This document shows, piece by piece, positions 1 through 7,509 of a stretch of DNA of 64,000 nt. The notes beneath the pieces are model-generated. The model ran no database searches. It saw only the letters and a list, made by a program, of their open reading frames with translations, and was not told the DNA's origin. A program made the position numbers and the translations under genes. The stretch's first letter is position 1. The number at the start of each line of letters is the position of its first letter. The DNA comes from Streptomyces sp. PTY087I2 (GTDB taxonomy: Bacteria; Actinomycetota; Actinomycetes; Streptomycetales; Streptomycetaceae): the NCBI RefSeq assembly GCF_001687325.1, contig NZ_LZRD01000009.1, positions 186,001 to 250,000 of the forward strand. Direction: 5' to 3'.

Positions 1-1477
1 TCGGCTTGGTCCCCTTGGCGGAGGAGGTGGCGGAAGTCCTGGTGGCGGGGGTCCCGGCGGTGCCGCCGGCCTCGCCCTCGCCCGTACGGGCCCGGGTCTC
101 GGCCTCGGCCGCGCGGCGCTGCGCGTCCTTCTTGCAGGCGGAGGCCTGCGCGGCCAGTTCGGCGATCTTCTCGCGGGCGTCGGTGATGTTGCCCTCGGCG
201 ATCGTCGACTCGACCTGCTTGCGCTGGTACGGCGGCAGGTACTTGAGCTCGATCTCGGGGTGGTTCTTCTCGACCTTCGAGAGCGAGACCCAGGCGAGGT
301 CCTGGCTGATGCCCCGGAACAGCGCGACGTTCTCGTCCTTCACACCGACGTAGTACTGCGTCTGCGTCCAGCGGTAGCCGCCGTACAGACCGCCGCCGAT
401 CACGGCCAGCGCCAGCACGATGTAGACGGAACGCTTCAGCCATTTACGCCCGCCGCGCGGTTTGACGAAGTCGTCGTCCGTATAGGCGTCGTAGGAGCCG
501 TCGGGCATGCCGCCGTAGCCGTTGTCGCCGCTGCCGGGCGGGCCGAAGCCGCCGGCGGGCGGGGGTACGGGGCGGCCGAGGCCCGCCGCGCGTCCGGCGG
601 GCGTCTGCATGGCCCCGCCGTCGCCCAGCTGGGCCTGGTTCTCCGCGACCGCGCCGACGACGACCGGGGTGTCGTTGAGCTGCCCGGCCAGGGTGTCGTT
701 GTTGTCGACGTCCAGGACGTCGGCGACGATGCAGGTGATGTTGTCGGGGCCGCCGCCGCGCAGGGCGAGCTGGATCAGCTCCTGGATGGTCTCCTGCGGG
801 CCCTGGTAGCTGGCGAGGGTCTCTTCCATCGTCTGGTGCGAGACCACGCCGGAGAGGCCGTCCGAGCAGATCAGATAGCGGTCGCCGGCCCGGACCTCGC
901 GGATGGAGAGGTCCGGCTCGACGTGGTCGCCGCTGCCCAGCGCCCGCATCAGCAGGGAGCGCTGCGGGTGGGTGGTGGCCTCTTCCTCGGTGATCCGGCC
1001 CTCGTCGACGAGGCGCTGCACCCAGGTGTGGTCCTGGGTGATCTGCGTCAGGACGCCGTCGCGCAGCAGATACGCGCGGGAGTCGCCGACGTGCACCAGG
1101 CCGAGGCGCTGGCCGGTCCAGAGCAGGGCGGTGAGCGTGGTGCCCATGCCCTCCAGCTGGGGGTCCTCCTCGACCATGACGCGCAGCTGGTCGTTGGCCT
1201 GCTGCACGGCGGAGCCGAGCGAGGTCAGGAGATCGGATCCCGGTACGTCGTCGTCGAGCGGGACGAGCGTGGAGATCACCTCGGAGCTGGCGACCTCACC
1301 GGCCGCCTGACCGCCCATGCCGTCGGCGATGGCGAGGAGCCGGGGACCGGCGTAGCCGGAGTCCTCGTTGCCCTCGCGGATCATGCCCTTGTGCGACCCG
1401 GCGGCGAAGCGCAGCGAAAGACTCATGCGCACCTGCCCCGTCGACTCCGCCTCGGGGTACAGCCTGTCTCGAGCCAC
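1..1477 (-). CDS. pstP: PP2C-family Ser/Thr protein phosphatase (PstP-like), 3' end outside window
   Basis: Metal-dependent phosphatase that removes phosphate from Ser/Thr kinase substrates. It has a cytoplasmic N-terminal catalytic domain, one membrane segment and an outside tail. Visible PP2C motifs in order: NEDSGY, ADGMGGQAAGE, HVGDSRAYLL, LICSDGLSG and GGPDNITC, supplying the Asp metal ligands. A Gly/Pro-rich linker is followed by a membrane helix (VYIVLALAVIGGGLYGGY, about 420-460 nt from the left edge) and a charged, Ala/Thr-rich tail that runs off the window. Two starts are possible. The GTG at 1477 has GGAGGG at good spacing. The ATG at 1426 (MSLSLRFAAGS) lacks a clear SD but, as I recall, resembles annotated homologues. 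It is last of three minus-strand genes with fhaA and fhaB. In actinobacteria this trio precedes rodA, pbpA, pknA and pknB, which would lie beyond the left edge. Confidence 0.93.
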   Translation of the reverse strand, partial: MARDRLYPEAESTGQVRMSLSLRFAAGSHKGMIREGNEDSGYAGPRLLAIADGMGGQAAGEVASSEVISTLVPLDDDVPGSDLLTSLGSAVQQANDQLRVMVEEDPQLEGMGTTLTALLWTGQRLGLVHVGDSRAYLLRDGVLTQITQDHTWVQRLVDEGRITEEEATTHPQRSLLMRALGSGDHVEPDLSIREVRAGDRYLICSDGLSGVVSHQTMEETLASYQGPQETIQELIQLALRGGGPDNITCIVADVLDVDNNDTLAGQLNDTPVVVGAVAENQAQLGDGGAMQTPAGRAAGLGRPVPPPAGGFGPPGSGDNGYGGMPDGSYDAYTDDDFVKPRGGRKWLKRSVYIVLALAVIGGGLYGGYRWTQTQYYVGVKDENVALFRGISQDLAWVSLSKVEKNHPEIELKYLPPYQRKQVESTIAEGNITDAREKIAELAAQASACKKDAQRRAAEAETRARTGEGEAGGTAGTPATRTSATSSAKGTKP

Positions 1478-1561
1478 ACTGCCCACCCTCCGGTCGGGAA
1501 CCGGGCAGCGTCCACCGTCGGGACCGCCGCGGCTCGCTCGCTCCGCTCGCTCATTGTCGTA

Positions 1562-2080
1562 CTACTTCCGCAGCTCGATGACGGTCTTGCCGATACGGAT
1601 CGGCGCGCCCAGCGGAACTGGTGTCGGGGTGGTGAGCCGGGTCCGTTCCAGATACGTGCCGTTGGTGGACCCGAGATCCTCGACGATCCACTGGCCGTCA
1701 CGGTCCGGGTAGATCCTGGCATGCCTGCTGGACGCGTAGTCGTCGTCCAGCACGATCGTTGAATCGTGGGCCCGGCCCAGGGTGATGGTCTGGCCCTGGA
1801 GCGCGACCGTGGTGCCCGTGAGCGTGCCTTCGGACACGACCAGCTTTGTGGGCGCCCCGCGGCGCTGCCGGCCGGACTGCTGACGCTGCTGGGGCGGCGC
1901 CGCTGGTTGTTGTTGGCGGCCCTGCTGGGGGCGCGGGTCGGCGGCAGTGCGGCGTGAGCCGCGCTGCGTGACGCGCGTTCCGAACAGGTCGCTGCGGATG
2001 ACCTGTACGGCCACGATGACGAACAGCCACAGAACAGCCAGGAAACCTAGCCGCATGACCGTCAGGGTCAGCTCTGACAT
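1562..2080 (-). CDS. fhaB: FHA-domain membrane protein FhaB
   Basis: A 172-residue phosphothreonine-binding adaptor of the PknA/PknB cell-wall signalling pathway. The N-terminus has one membrane helix (LGFLAVLWLFVIVAVQVI, about residues 11-28). A Gln/Arg/Pro-rich linker follows, then a C-terminal FHA domain with the typical LGRAHDST, SSRHARIY and DLGSTNGTYLE motifs that contact phosphothreonine. The start is the ATG at 2080; longer in-frame starts would run back into fhaA. Only about 10 nt separate it from the fhaA stop, so the two are co-transcribed. About 84 nt separate its stop from the PP2C start. That gap holds repeats of GCTCGCTC but no obvious terminator. Confidence 0.95.
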   Translation of the reverse strand: MSELTLTVMRLGFLAVLWLFVIVAVQVIRSDLFGTRVTQRGSRRTAADPRPQQGRQQQPAAPPQQRQQSGRQRRGAPTKLVVSEGTLTGTTVALQGQTITLGRAHDSTIVLDDDYASSRHARIYPDRDGQWIVEDLGSTNGTYLERTRLTTPTPVPLGAPIRIGKTVIELRK

Positions 2081-2090
2081 TGCCCCCGCT

Positions 2091-2948
2091 TCACCCTTCG
2101 GCTTGCCGGTAAACGATGGTGGTGCTGCCCACGACGATCCGCGAGCCGTCGCGGAGCGTAGCGCGGGTGGTGTGCTGCCCGTCCACCACGATGCCGTTGG
2201 TGGACCCGAGATCCTGGATCGTCGAGGGCGTTCCGGTCCGGATCTCACAGTGCCGGCGCGATACGCCGGGGTCGTCGATCCGCACGTCGGCGTCGGTGGA
2301 TCGTCCCATCACCAACGTCGGGCGGGAAATCTGATGGCGGGTGCCGTTGATCTCGATCCAGCGCCGCGTCCGGGCGTCCGGCAGGGGGCCGGGCGCCGCC
2401 GGCGGACGCCGGTCGTGCGTGGGGGCCGGGGGCCGTCCGGCGCCGGGCGGCGGGGCCGCGGGCATCGGCGGAGCGGCGCTCGGGGGGTAGCCGTAGCCAC
2501 CGGGAGCCTGCGGGGCGCCGGGGCGTCCGGCCGGGGGCTGGTGGGCGTGGCCCGAGGGGTCCTGCTGTGACGTACTCGACGCCAGCGTGCGGCTGCGGAC
2601 CCGGTAGAGGCCGGTGTCGAGGTCGTCGGCCTTCTCCAGGTGGACCTTGATCGGGCCCATGAACGTGTAGCGCTGCTGCTTGGCGTAGTCGCGCACCAGG
2701 CCGGAGAGCTCGTCGCCCAGCTGGCCCGAATACGGGCTGAGCCGCTCGTAGTCGGGGGTGGAGAGCTCGACGATGAAGTCGTTGGGGACGACGGTCCGGT
2801 CACGGTTCCAGATCGTCGCGTTGTTGTCGCACTCGCGCTGGAGGGCGCCGGCGATCTCGACGGGCTGCACCTCGGACTTGAAGACCTTGGCGAAGGTGCC
2901 GTTGACCAGCCCCTCGAGGCGCTGCTCGAAACGCTTCATGACCCCCAT
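2091..2948 (-). CDS. fhaA: FhaA: DUF3662 plus FHA-domain protein
   Basis: A 285-residue cytoplasmic adaptor. The N-terminal DUF3662 domain (about residues 1-115, starting MGVMKRFEQRLEGLVNG) is joined by a Pro/Ala/Gly-rich linker to a C-terminal FHA domain (about 195-285) with MGRSTDADVRIDD, VSRRHCEI and DLGSTNGIVVDG. In mycobacteria the FhaA FHA domain binds phosphorylated MviN and the cell-wall machinery; the same role is inferred here. The start ATG at 2948 follows a strong GGAGGTG ribosome-binding site. It is first in the fhaA-fhaB-PP2C operon, whose promoter should lie in the roughly 310-nt gap that separates it from the divergent tRNA-Leu. Confidence 0.95.
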   Translation of the reverse strand: MGVMKRFEQRLEGLVNGTFAKVFKSEVQPVEIAGALQRECDNNATIWNRDRTVVPNDFIVELSTPDYERLSPYSGQLGDELSGLVRDYAKQQRYTFMGPIKVHLEKADDLDTGLYRVRSRTLASSTSQQDPSGHAHQPPAGRPGAPQAPGGYGYPPSAAPPMPAAPPPGAGRPPAPTHDRRPPAAPGPLPDARTRRWIEINGTRHQISRPTLVMGRSTDADVRIDDPGVSRRHCEIRTGTPSTIQDLGSTNGIVVDGQHTTRATLRDGSRIVVGSTTIVYRQAEG

Positions 2949-3261
2949 GGGGCACCTCCTCCGTTGTCATCGTCCCTGTACTGCTTACTGATCGTATCCA
3001 CGCGTCGCGAAATCGGCTGGTTCCCCTTGTCCGGCCTGTGGATGAGTGTCACCCCTCACACGGATCGTAGAGGTGGCCTCCTCACAGTGTCCCGCACCCG
3101 GGACGCACTCAGGAGGAGTGGGGGGCGAAGGTTCGGGGTTCCCGCTTCCCCTCCCGGAGCCGGCGAAACAACGGATGTGAATCCACCCTGTCCAGCGTGC
3201 TAATCTTCCGTTTGTCGCCAGGCGCTCACCCCCGAGGTGAGAGTCTGAAAACACCACTCAT
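2949..3261. promoter_or_regulatory. Divergent promoter region between fhaA and tRNA-Leu
   Basis: A stretch of 313 nt without a credible gene. It must hold the promoter of the leftward fha/PP2C operon and of the rightward tRNA. The only elements I can point to are the fhaA SD just inside 2949 and a TAATCT-like possible -10 for the tRNA near 3200. A short minus-strand reading frame across most of this gap has no family resemblance and I treat it as noise. Confidence 0.4.
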
Positions 3262-3344
3262 GCGCGAGTGGCGGAACGGCAGACGCGCTGGCTTCAGGTG
3301 CCAGTGTCCTTAGGGACGTGGGGGTTCAAATCCCCCCTCGCGCA
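3262..3344 (+). tRNA. tRNA-Leu (anticodon CAG)
   Basis: A class II tRNA of about 83 nt. The acceptor stem pairs GCGCGAG (3262-3268) with CTCGCGC (3337-3343), and A3344 is the discriminator. The anticodon loop contains CAG at 3295-3297. A long variable arm (TGTCCTTAGGGACG) and a T-arm with GGTTCAAAT complete it. CCA is not encoded. It reads CUG, the dominant leucine codon in this GC-rich genome. No integrase or duplicated tRNA 3' end follows, so it shows no sign of use as an attachment site. Confidence 0.97.
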
Positions 3345-3663
3345 CAACGGCAGATGCTTGCAGCTGCTGAAGGTGAATCGGGAGAACCCCCGCTTCGGAG
3401 AGATCCGGAGCGGGGGTTCTTCGTTGTTCGGTTTTCTTGACCGTCTCGTCGGTGTCGTTTCCGTGTTTTCGTCGGAGGGGCGGGGTACGGACAGCGGGTA
3501 CGGACCGGCGATGGTCCACCGGGTGCGGGCCGGTGTGGGCACGGTTTCCGGACAGACCGATGGCCGGTGCAACGGCGCACTTGCATACGCTGGCCGCAGA
3601 GGTTGGATCGACGGCGGCTCGGCGGTGAAGGGCTGAGCGCACAGAACGTCCCGGAGGCAGGAA
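3345..3663. other. Intergenic region between tRNA-Leu and the TetR gene
   Basis: A stretch of 319 nt. It starts with a strong hairpin (3383-3420, listed separately) that ends tRNA transcription. The remainder is the leader and promoter of the downstream TetR gene, with GGAGGCAGGAA immediately before its ATG. Short reading frames crossing it include the tRNA itself and are not genes. Confidence 0.5.
3383..3420 (+). terminator. Hairpin terminator after tRNA-Leu
   Basis: AGAACCCCCGC pairs with GCGGGGGTTCT (11 bp). The stem extends inward through TTCGGA/TCCGGA with one G-T wobble, leaves a small GAGA loop and is followed by TCGTTG. It lies about 40 nt past the tRNA. Confidence 0.8.
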
Positions 3664-4494
3664 ATGGCGAAGCAGGCTCGCGCGGTCCAGACGTGGCGGT
3701 CGATCGTGGACGCCGCGGCGAGTGTCTTCGACGACTACGGCTACGAGCGTGCCGCCATCTCGGAGATTCTCCGCCGCGCCAAGGTCACCAAGGGGGCCCT
3801 GTACTTCCACTTCGCCTCCAAGGAGGCCATCGCCCAGGCGATCATGGACGAGCAGACCTCCACGGTCGAGTTCGAACAGGAGGGCTCGCCTCTCCAGTCC
3901 CTGGTGGACGGGGGCCAGCAGTTCGCCTTCGCCCTGCGCCACAACGCGATGGCCCGGGCCGGGACCAGGCTCTCCATCGAGGGCGTCTTCCTCGGCGGAC
4001 CGCATCCTTGGGGCGACTGGATCGACGCGACGGCCCGGATGCTGGAGCTGGGGCAGGAGCGCGGCGAGGTGTTCCCGCAGATCGACCCGATGGTGTCGGC
4101 CAAAATCATCGTCGCCTCGTTCACCGGTATCCAGCTGGTCTCGGAGGCCGACTCCGGGCGGGCCGATCTGCGCGAGCAGGTCGCGGAGATGTGGCGCCAC
4201 ATCCTGCCGTCGATCGCGCACCCCGGTGTCATCGCCCACATCAAGCCCGAGGGCCGGGTGGATCTGGCGGCCCAGGCGCGTGAGAAGGCGGAGCGGGAGG
4301 AGCAGGAGGCCAGGATCGCCGCGGAGGCCAAGGAAGCCGGCTCCGATCCCGCGACGGACACGGGCTCCCGGTCGGGCGGGGCGGGCCTGCGGGGCGGTGG
4401 ATCCGGTCGCGGTACGCGGGCGGGGCAGGCCGGCGACGAGGGCGACGAGGAGCCCGCAGGCGCGGGGGTGGCGGCGGCCGGAGGGGCTGTCTGA
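3664..4494 (+). CDS. Gamma-butyrolactone-receptor-like TetR regulator
   Basis: A 276-residue DNA-binding repressor. The N-terminal TetR helix-turn-helix (about residues 10-60; AAISEILRRAKVTKGALYFH) closely resembles the ScbR/ArpA autoregulator-receptor subfamily. A Trp-rich ligand-pocket motif (PHPWGDWIDAT) sits where ArpA-type receptors have their conserved pocket Trp. The core ends near residue 215. The remaining 60 residues form a charged then Gly/Arg-rich tail (AREKAEREEQEARIAAEAK onward) that is unusual for the family. The SD is GGAGG, 6 nt before the ATG. No AfsA-type synthase or biosynthetic gene lies nearby, so it may be an orphan or pseudo-receptor, or may bind another ligand. A perfect hairpin terminator follows at 4610. 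Confidence 0.85.
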   Translation: MAKQARAVQTWRSIVDAAASVFDDYGYERAAISEILRRAKVTKGALYFHFASKEAIAQAIMDEQTSTVEFEQEGSPLQSLVDGGQQFAFALRHNAMARAGTRLSIEGVFLGGPHPWGDWIDATARMLELGQERGEVFPQIDPMVSAKIIVASFTGIQLVSEADSGRADLREQVAEMWRHILPSIAHPGVIAHIKPEGRVDLAAQAREKAEREEQEARIAAEAKEAGSDPATDTGSRSGGAGLRGGGSGRGTRAGQAGDEGDEEPAGAGVAAAGGAV

Positions 4495-4563
4495 CCGCGA
4501 CCGGGCGTGCCGCGTTTCTCGTGCATCCCGTGTATCCCGTGCTTCCGGTCTTTCTCGGGGCAT

Positions 4564-4577
4564 GTTTCACGTGAAAC
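4564..4577. other. parS: parS site (ParB-binding centromere element)
   Basis: A perfect 14-bp palindrome, GTTTCACGTGAAAC, identical to the Streptomyces parS core bound by ParB near oriC. It lies in the noncoding space between the TetR stop and the terminator. Identical copies occur at 26801 and 50543. Confidence 0.93.
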
Positions 4578-4609
4578 GTCCGATTGATCGCGTTGATCGT
4601 CATGCGGCA

Positions 4610-4641
4610 GGGCCGCGGAGCTTGTGGAAGCTCCGCGGCCC
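4610..4641 (+). terminator. Perfect 14-bp hairpin between convergent genes
   Basis: GGGCCGCGGAGCTT and its exact complement flank a GTGG loop. It lies between the TetR gene and the convergent azoR gene and can serve both strands. Confidence 0.8.
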
Positions 4642-4712
4642 TGTCTGCGTTCCGGGATCCGGGGTCTGGGGTCCGGAGTTTGAGGCGTCCGGCCTTTCTC
4701 AGGCTGCGAGTC

Positions 4713-5312
4713 TCAGGCGGCGAGGGCCTTCGCCTTCTGCCGGGCGTCCTCCAGCGCCTGGGCGCGGGAGGCCTCGGCGAGCGGGATCAGTTCGGCCATC
4801 GACGGCTGCGAGTGGGCGAGGGTCAGCTCCGGAACGATGAAGTCCACCTCGGTGGAGAACATGCCCGCGAACACCTTCTCCAAGTAATTCTGGACAAATT
4901 CGAAGCTCTCGCGCGGGGTGCCCGGAGCGTAGGAACCGCCGCGGCTGGCGACGACGGTCACCGGGGTCCCGGCGACGGGGGAGTCCGGCCCCGCGTTGTG
5001 CCCGACGATGATCACCTGGTCCAGCCATGCCTTGAGGGTGGACGGGATCGTGAAGTTGTACATCGGCGCACCGATCAGGACGGCGTCCGCCGCGGCCAGT
5101 TCATCGGCCAGCTCGCGGCGCAGCGGGTCCTCGGCGCCCGCGGCCGTGGCGTCGGCGTCCAGGTGGGGCAGCGGATCGGCGGCGAGGTCACGGTGGACGA
5201 CGGTCCCGTCCGGGTGCTGCTCGCGCCAGGCCTCGACGAACGCCGCGGTGATGTCGCGGGAGGCGGAGCCCTGGGGGAAGACGGCGGAGTCGAGGTGCAG
5301 AAGCGTGGCCAT
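4713..5312 (-). CDS. azoR: FMN-dependent NADH azoreductase / quinone reductase
   Basis: A 199-residue flavodoxin-fold enzyme that reduces quinones and azo or nitro compounds with NADH via FMN. Features: N-terminal phosphate-binding strand and loop (LLHLDSAVFPQGSASRD), the AzoR signature APMYNFTIPSTLKAWLDQ (about residues 90-107) and SRGGSY (about 130-135). The length matches the family. The ATG at 5312 has GGAG 6 nt upstream and is preferred over a GTG four codons earlier. It is divergent from an HxlR regulator, a common arrangement in which the regulator senses electrophiles or quinones and controls the reductase. The AT-rich spacer carries a candidate operator. Confidence 0.92.
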   Translation of the reverse strand: MATLLHLDSAVFPQGSASRDITAAFVEAWREQHPDGTVVHRDLAADPLPHLDADATAAGAEDPLRRELADELAAADAVLIGAPMYNFTIPSTLKAWLDQVIIVGHNAGPDSPVAGTPVTVVASRGGSYAPGTPRESFEFVQNYLEKVFAGMFSTEVDFIVPELTLAHSQPSMAELIPLAEASRAQALEDARQKAKALAA

Positions 5313-5393
5313 GGGGATCTCCACAGAGAGGGGAAGGGGGGGAGAGGGGCGCGGGCGGGTCGACGGGACCTCGCCGGGCGTCCGGGGTGGCTA

Positions 5394-5440
5394 TTACGTA
5401 CGTAACTACTAATAGCATAGCTACTTATTTTTAGTAAGCT
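5394..5440. promoter_or_regulatory. Candidate HxlR operator/promoter between azoR and its regulator
   Basis: An AT-rich island in otherwise GC-rich DNA. It opens with a perfect 12-bp palindrome, TTACGTACGTAA (5394-5405). Overlapping dyads follow: TAGC-ATA-GCTA near 5413-5424 and CTTA...TAAG at about 5424-5438. It lies 28 nt before the HxlR start and about 80 nt before the azoR start, where a regulator controlling both would bind. Confidence 0.6.
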
Positions 5441-5468
5441 CCCGACGTCGGCGCAGTACGCTGGAGGT

Positions 5469-5819
5469 ATGGCGGATCACAGCGAAGAGGCCTGTCGGCG
5501 GGTCGATGTGGGGATCAGTCGGGTCTTCGAGTTGTTCGGCAAGCGCTGGACCGGCCCGATCGTCTCGGTGCTGCTCCAGCGACCGGTGCACTTCGCCGAG
5601 TTGCGCAGGGCGATTCCCGGGATCAGCGAGCGCATGCTCTCGGACCGGCTGACCGAACTCGGCGCGGCGGGCCTGGTGATCCGCGAGGTCGACGAGGGGC
5701 CACCGCTGCGCGTCGCGTACCGGCTCACCGAGGCCGGCAGGGCCATGGAGCCCGCGCTCAAGGAGCTGGGGCAGTGGGCGGACACCTACCTCAGGCCGGA
5801 GTCCGGCGGCGGCTGCTGA
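5469..5819 (+). CDS. HxlR-family winged-helix regulator
   Basis: A 116-residue MarR-like dimeric regulator. HxlR features: CRRVDVGISRVFELFGKRW at the N-terminus with one conserved-position Cys (residue 9), the recognition helix in ISERMLSDRLTELGAAGLV, and the wing (PPLRVAYRLTEAGR). The N-terminal Cys is the redox or electrophile sensor in several family members. A second Cys is the C-terminal residue. Divergent from azoR, so a thiol-switch repressor of that gene is the simplest inference. Its stop overlaps the first copy of a 12-bp direct repeat (GATACAGGTCGC at 5818 and 5851). Confidence 0.9.
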   Translation: MADHSEEACRRVDVGISRVFELFGKRWTGPIVSVLLQRPVHFAELRRAIPGISERMLSDRLTELGAAGLVIREVDEGPPLRVAYRLTEAGRAMEPALKELGQWADTYLRPESGGGC

Positions 5820-5862
5820 TACAGGTCGCGGGTGCAGGCCGCAGATAGCAGATACAGGTCGC
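5818..5862. repeat. Direct repeat after the HxlR gene
   Basis: Two copies of GATACAGGTCGC (5818-5829 and 5851-5862), with further partial GATAC and GCAGAT echoes between and after. The array fills the space before the DUF2252 gene. It is probably a local duplication; no function can be read from it. Confidence 0.6.
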
Positions 5863-5984
5863 TGATACACGCCGCCGAATCGGCGGTACCGTCGTGCTCG
5901 GCCGCTGCCGGGCAGGGCCGCTGGCCGGACGGAACGAGCCGGGCAGCCGAAGAGCGTGTACGAGGGTGGGGGAGGCGACGCTCC

Positions 5985-7418
5985 ATGGGCGTAACCGGGA
6001 CGACGATGCCTGAACAGCGTGCCGAGGAGCCGGATCCGCGTATCCCGGTCGTGCCGGGGTTCGCCCGGCGCGGGGTCGCGAGTTCACCGAAGGCGGCGGG
6101 CAAGGCGCTCCGCGATCGGGTGCCGCGGTCTTCGCACGCCTCGCTGGTCCTGCCGCCGGGACGGCCGGACGCGGTGCGGGCCGTCGAGGAGTCCAACCGG
6201 GGCCGCGTGCCGGGTCTGACGCCGATACGGGTGGGCCGGATGGCGGCCACGCCGTTCGCCTTCCTGCGGGGCGCGGCCGGACTGATGGCCCACGACCTGA
6301 TGGGCAGCCCGGTCACCGGGGTCGGCGCCCAGCTCTGCGGCGACGCGCACGCGGCCAACTTCGGCCTCTACGGCGACGCCCGGGGCAGCCTGGTCATCGA
6401 TCTCAACGACTTCGACGAGACCGTCTTCGGGCCGTGGGAGTGGGACCTCAAGCGGCTCGCCACCTCCCTGGTGCTCGCGGGCCGGGCCGCCGGGGCCGAC
6501 GAGGACACCTGCCGCCGGGGCGCGTACGACGCCGTCGGCGCCTACCGCCGCACGATGCGGCTGCTGGCCCGGCTGCCCGCCCTCGACGCCTGGAACGCGA
6601 TCGCGGACGAGGAGCTGGTCTCGCACACGGACGCCCGCGACCTGGTCGGCACCCTGGAGCGGGTCTCGGAGAAGGCCCGCAACAACACCAGCGCCCGGTT
6701 CGCCGCCCGGTCCACCGAGGAGTGCCCCGACGGCGGCCGGCGCTTCGTCGACGCCCGGCCCGTGCTGCGCCGGGTGCCGGACGTCGAGGCCGCGGTCGTG
6801 GCCGCCGGTCTCGGCGGCTATCTCTCGACCGTCTCCGAGGACCGGCTGCCGCTGCTGGCCCGGTACACGATCCACGACGTGGCGTTCCGGGTGGTCGGCA
6901 CCGGCAGCGTGGGGACCCGGTCGTACGTGGTGCTGCTCCTCGACCACCGGGGAGAGCCGCTGGTCCTCCAGGTGAAGGAGGCGCGCCCCTCGGTGCTCGC
7001 CCCCTATCTGCCCGCGGTCGGGTTCGACGTACCGGAGGTGGCGCACGAGGGCCGCCGGGTGGTGCTCGGACAGAAGCGGATGCAGGTCGTCAGCGACATC
7101 CTGCTCGGCTGGGCGGATGTCGACGGCCGGCAGTTCCAGGTCCGGCAGTTCCGGAACCGCAAGGGCAGCGTGGACCCCGCCGCGCTCGCCGCCGACCAGG
7201 TCGACGACTACGGGCGGATGACCGGCGCGCTCCTCGCCCGGGCGCACGCCCACAGCGCCGACCCCCGCCTCCTCGCGGGCTACTGCGGCAAGAACGACGA
7301 GCTCGACGAGGCGGTGGCCGCCTTCGCGGTGACGTACGCCGACCGTACGGAAGCGGATCACGCCGAGCTGCTGCGGGGGATCAAGGCGGGCCGGCTGGCC
7401 GCCGAGTTCGGCATCTGA
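5985..7418 (+). CDS. DUF2252 family protein
   Basis: A 477-residue protein of an uncharacterised family with a kinase-like fold. Conserved landmarks: LCGDAHAANFG and IDLNDFDETVFGPWEWDLKRLATS (split here as two motifs near residues 105-155), which resemble the catalytic and metal-binding loops of aminoglycoside-phosphotransferase folds. A later VLQVKEA (about 325) may be the nucleotide-binding Lys. The ATG at 5985 follows GGGGGAGG at 9 nt. The same frame opens further upstream at 5832, but that part is repeat sequence and not family-like. The length is normal for the family. Substrate unknown. A hairpin terminator follows. Confidence 0.85.
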   Translation: MGVTGTTMPEQRAEEPDPRIPVVPGFARRGVASSPKAAGKALRDRVPRSSHASLVLPPGRPDAVRAVEESNRGRVPGLTPIRVGRMAATPFAFLRGAAGLMAHDLMGSPVTGVGAQLCGDAHAANFGLYGDARGSLVIDLNDFDETVFGPWEWDLKRLATSLVLAGRAAGADEDTCRRGAYDAVGAYRRTMRLLARLPALDAWNAIADEELVSHTDARDLVGTLERVSEKARNNTSARFAARSTEECPDGGRRFVDARPVLRRVPDVEAAVVAAGLGGYLSTVSEDRLPLLARYTIHDVAFRVVGTGSVGTRSYVVLLLDHRGEPLVLQVKEARPSVLAPYLPAVGFDVPEVAHEGRRVVLGQKRMQVVSDILLGWADVDGRQFQVRQFRNRKGSVDPAALAADQVDDYGRMTGALLARAHAHSADPRLLAGYCGKNDELDEAVAAFAVTYADRTEADHAELLRGIKAGRLAAEFGI

Positions 7419-7443
7419 CCGGTCCGGTTCCGGCGCGCGTGAA

Positions 7444-7470
7444 GCGGTGGGTCCGGTTCGGGCCCACCGC
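7444..7470 (+). terminator. Hairpin terminator after DUF2252 gene
   Basis: GCGGTGGG (7444-7451) pairs with CCCACCGC (7463-7470) around an 11-nt loop, 26 nt past the stop. Confidence 0.55.
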
Positions 7471-7509
7471 GTGTGCCGCGCCGCCGGGCTGTGGCCATAC
7501 GCTGGACGG

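Noticed and set aside
260..1762. 500-aa plus-strand reading frame opposite the phosphatase gene
   Set aside because: It is the antisense shadow of the PP2C and fhaB genes in a high-GC sequence and has no family motif or SD.
3262..3420. tRNA-Leu as an integration site
   Set aside because: No integrase and no repeated tRNA 3' end was seen. The following hairpin is a terminator.
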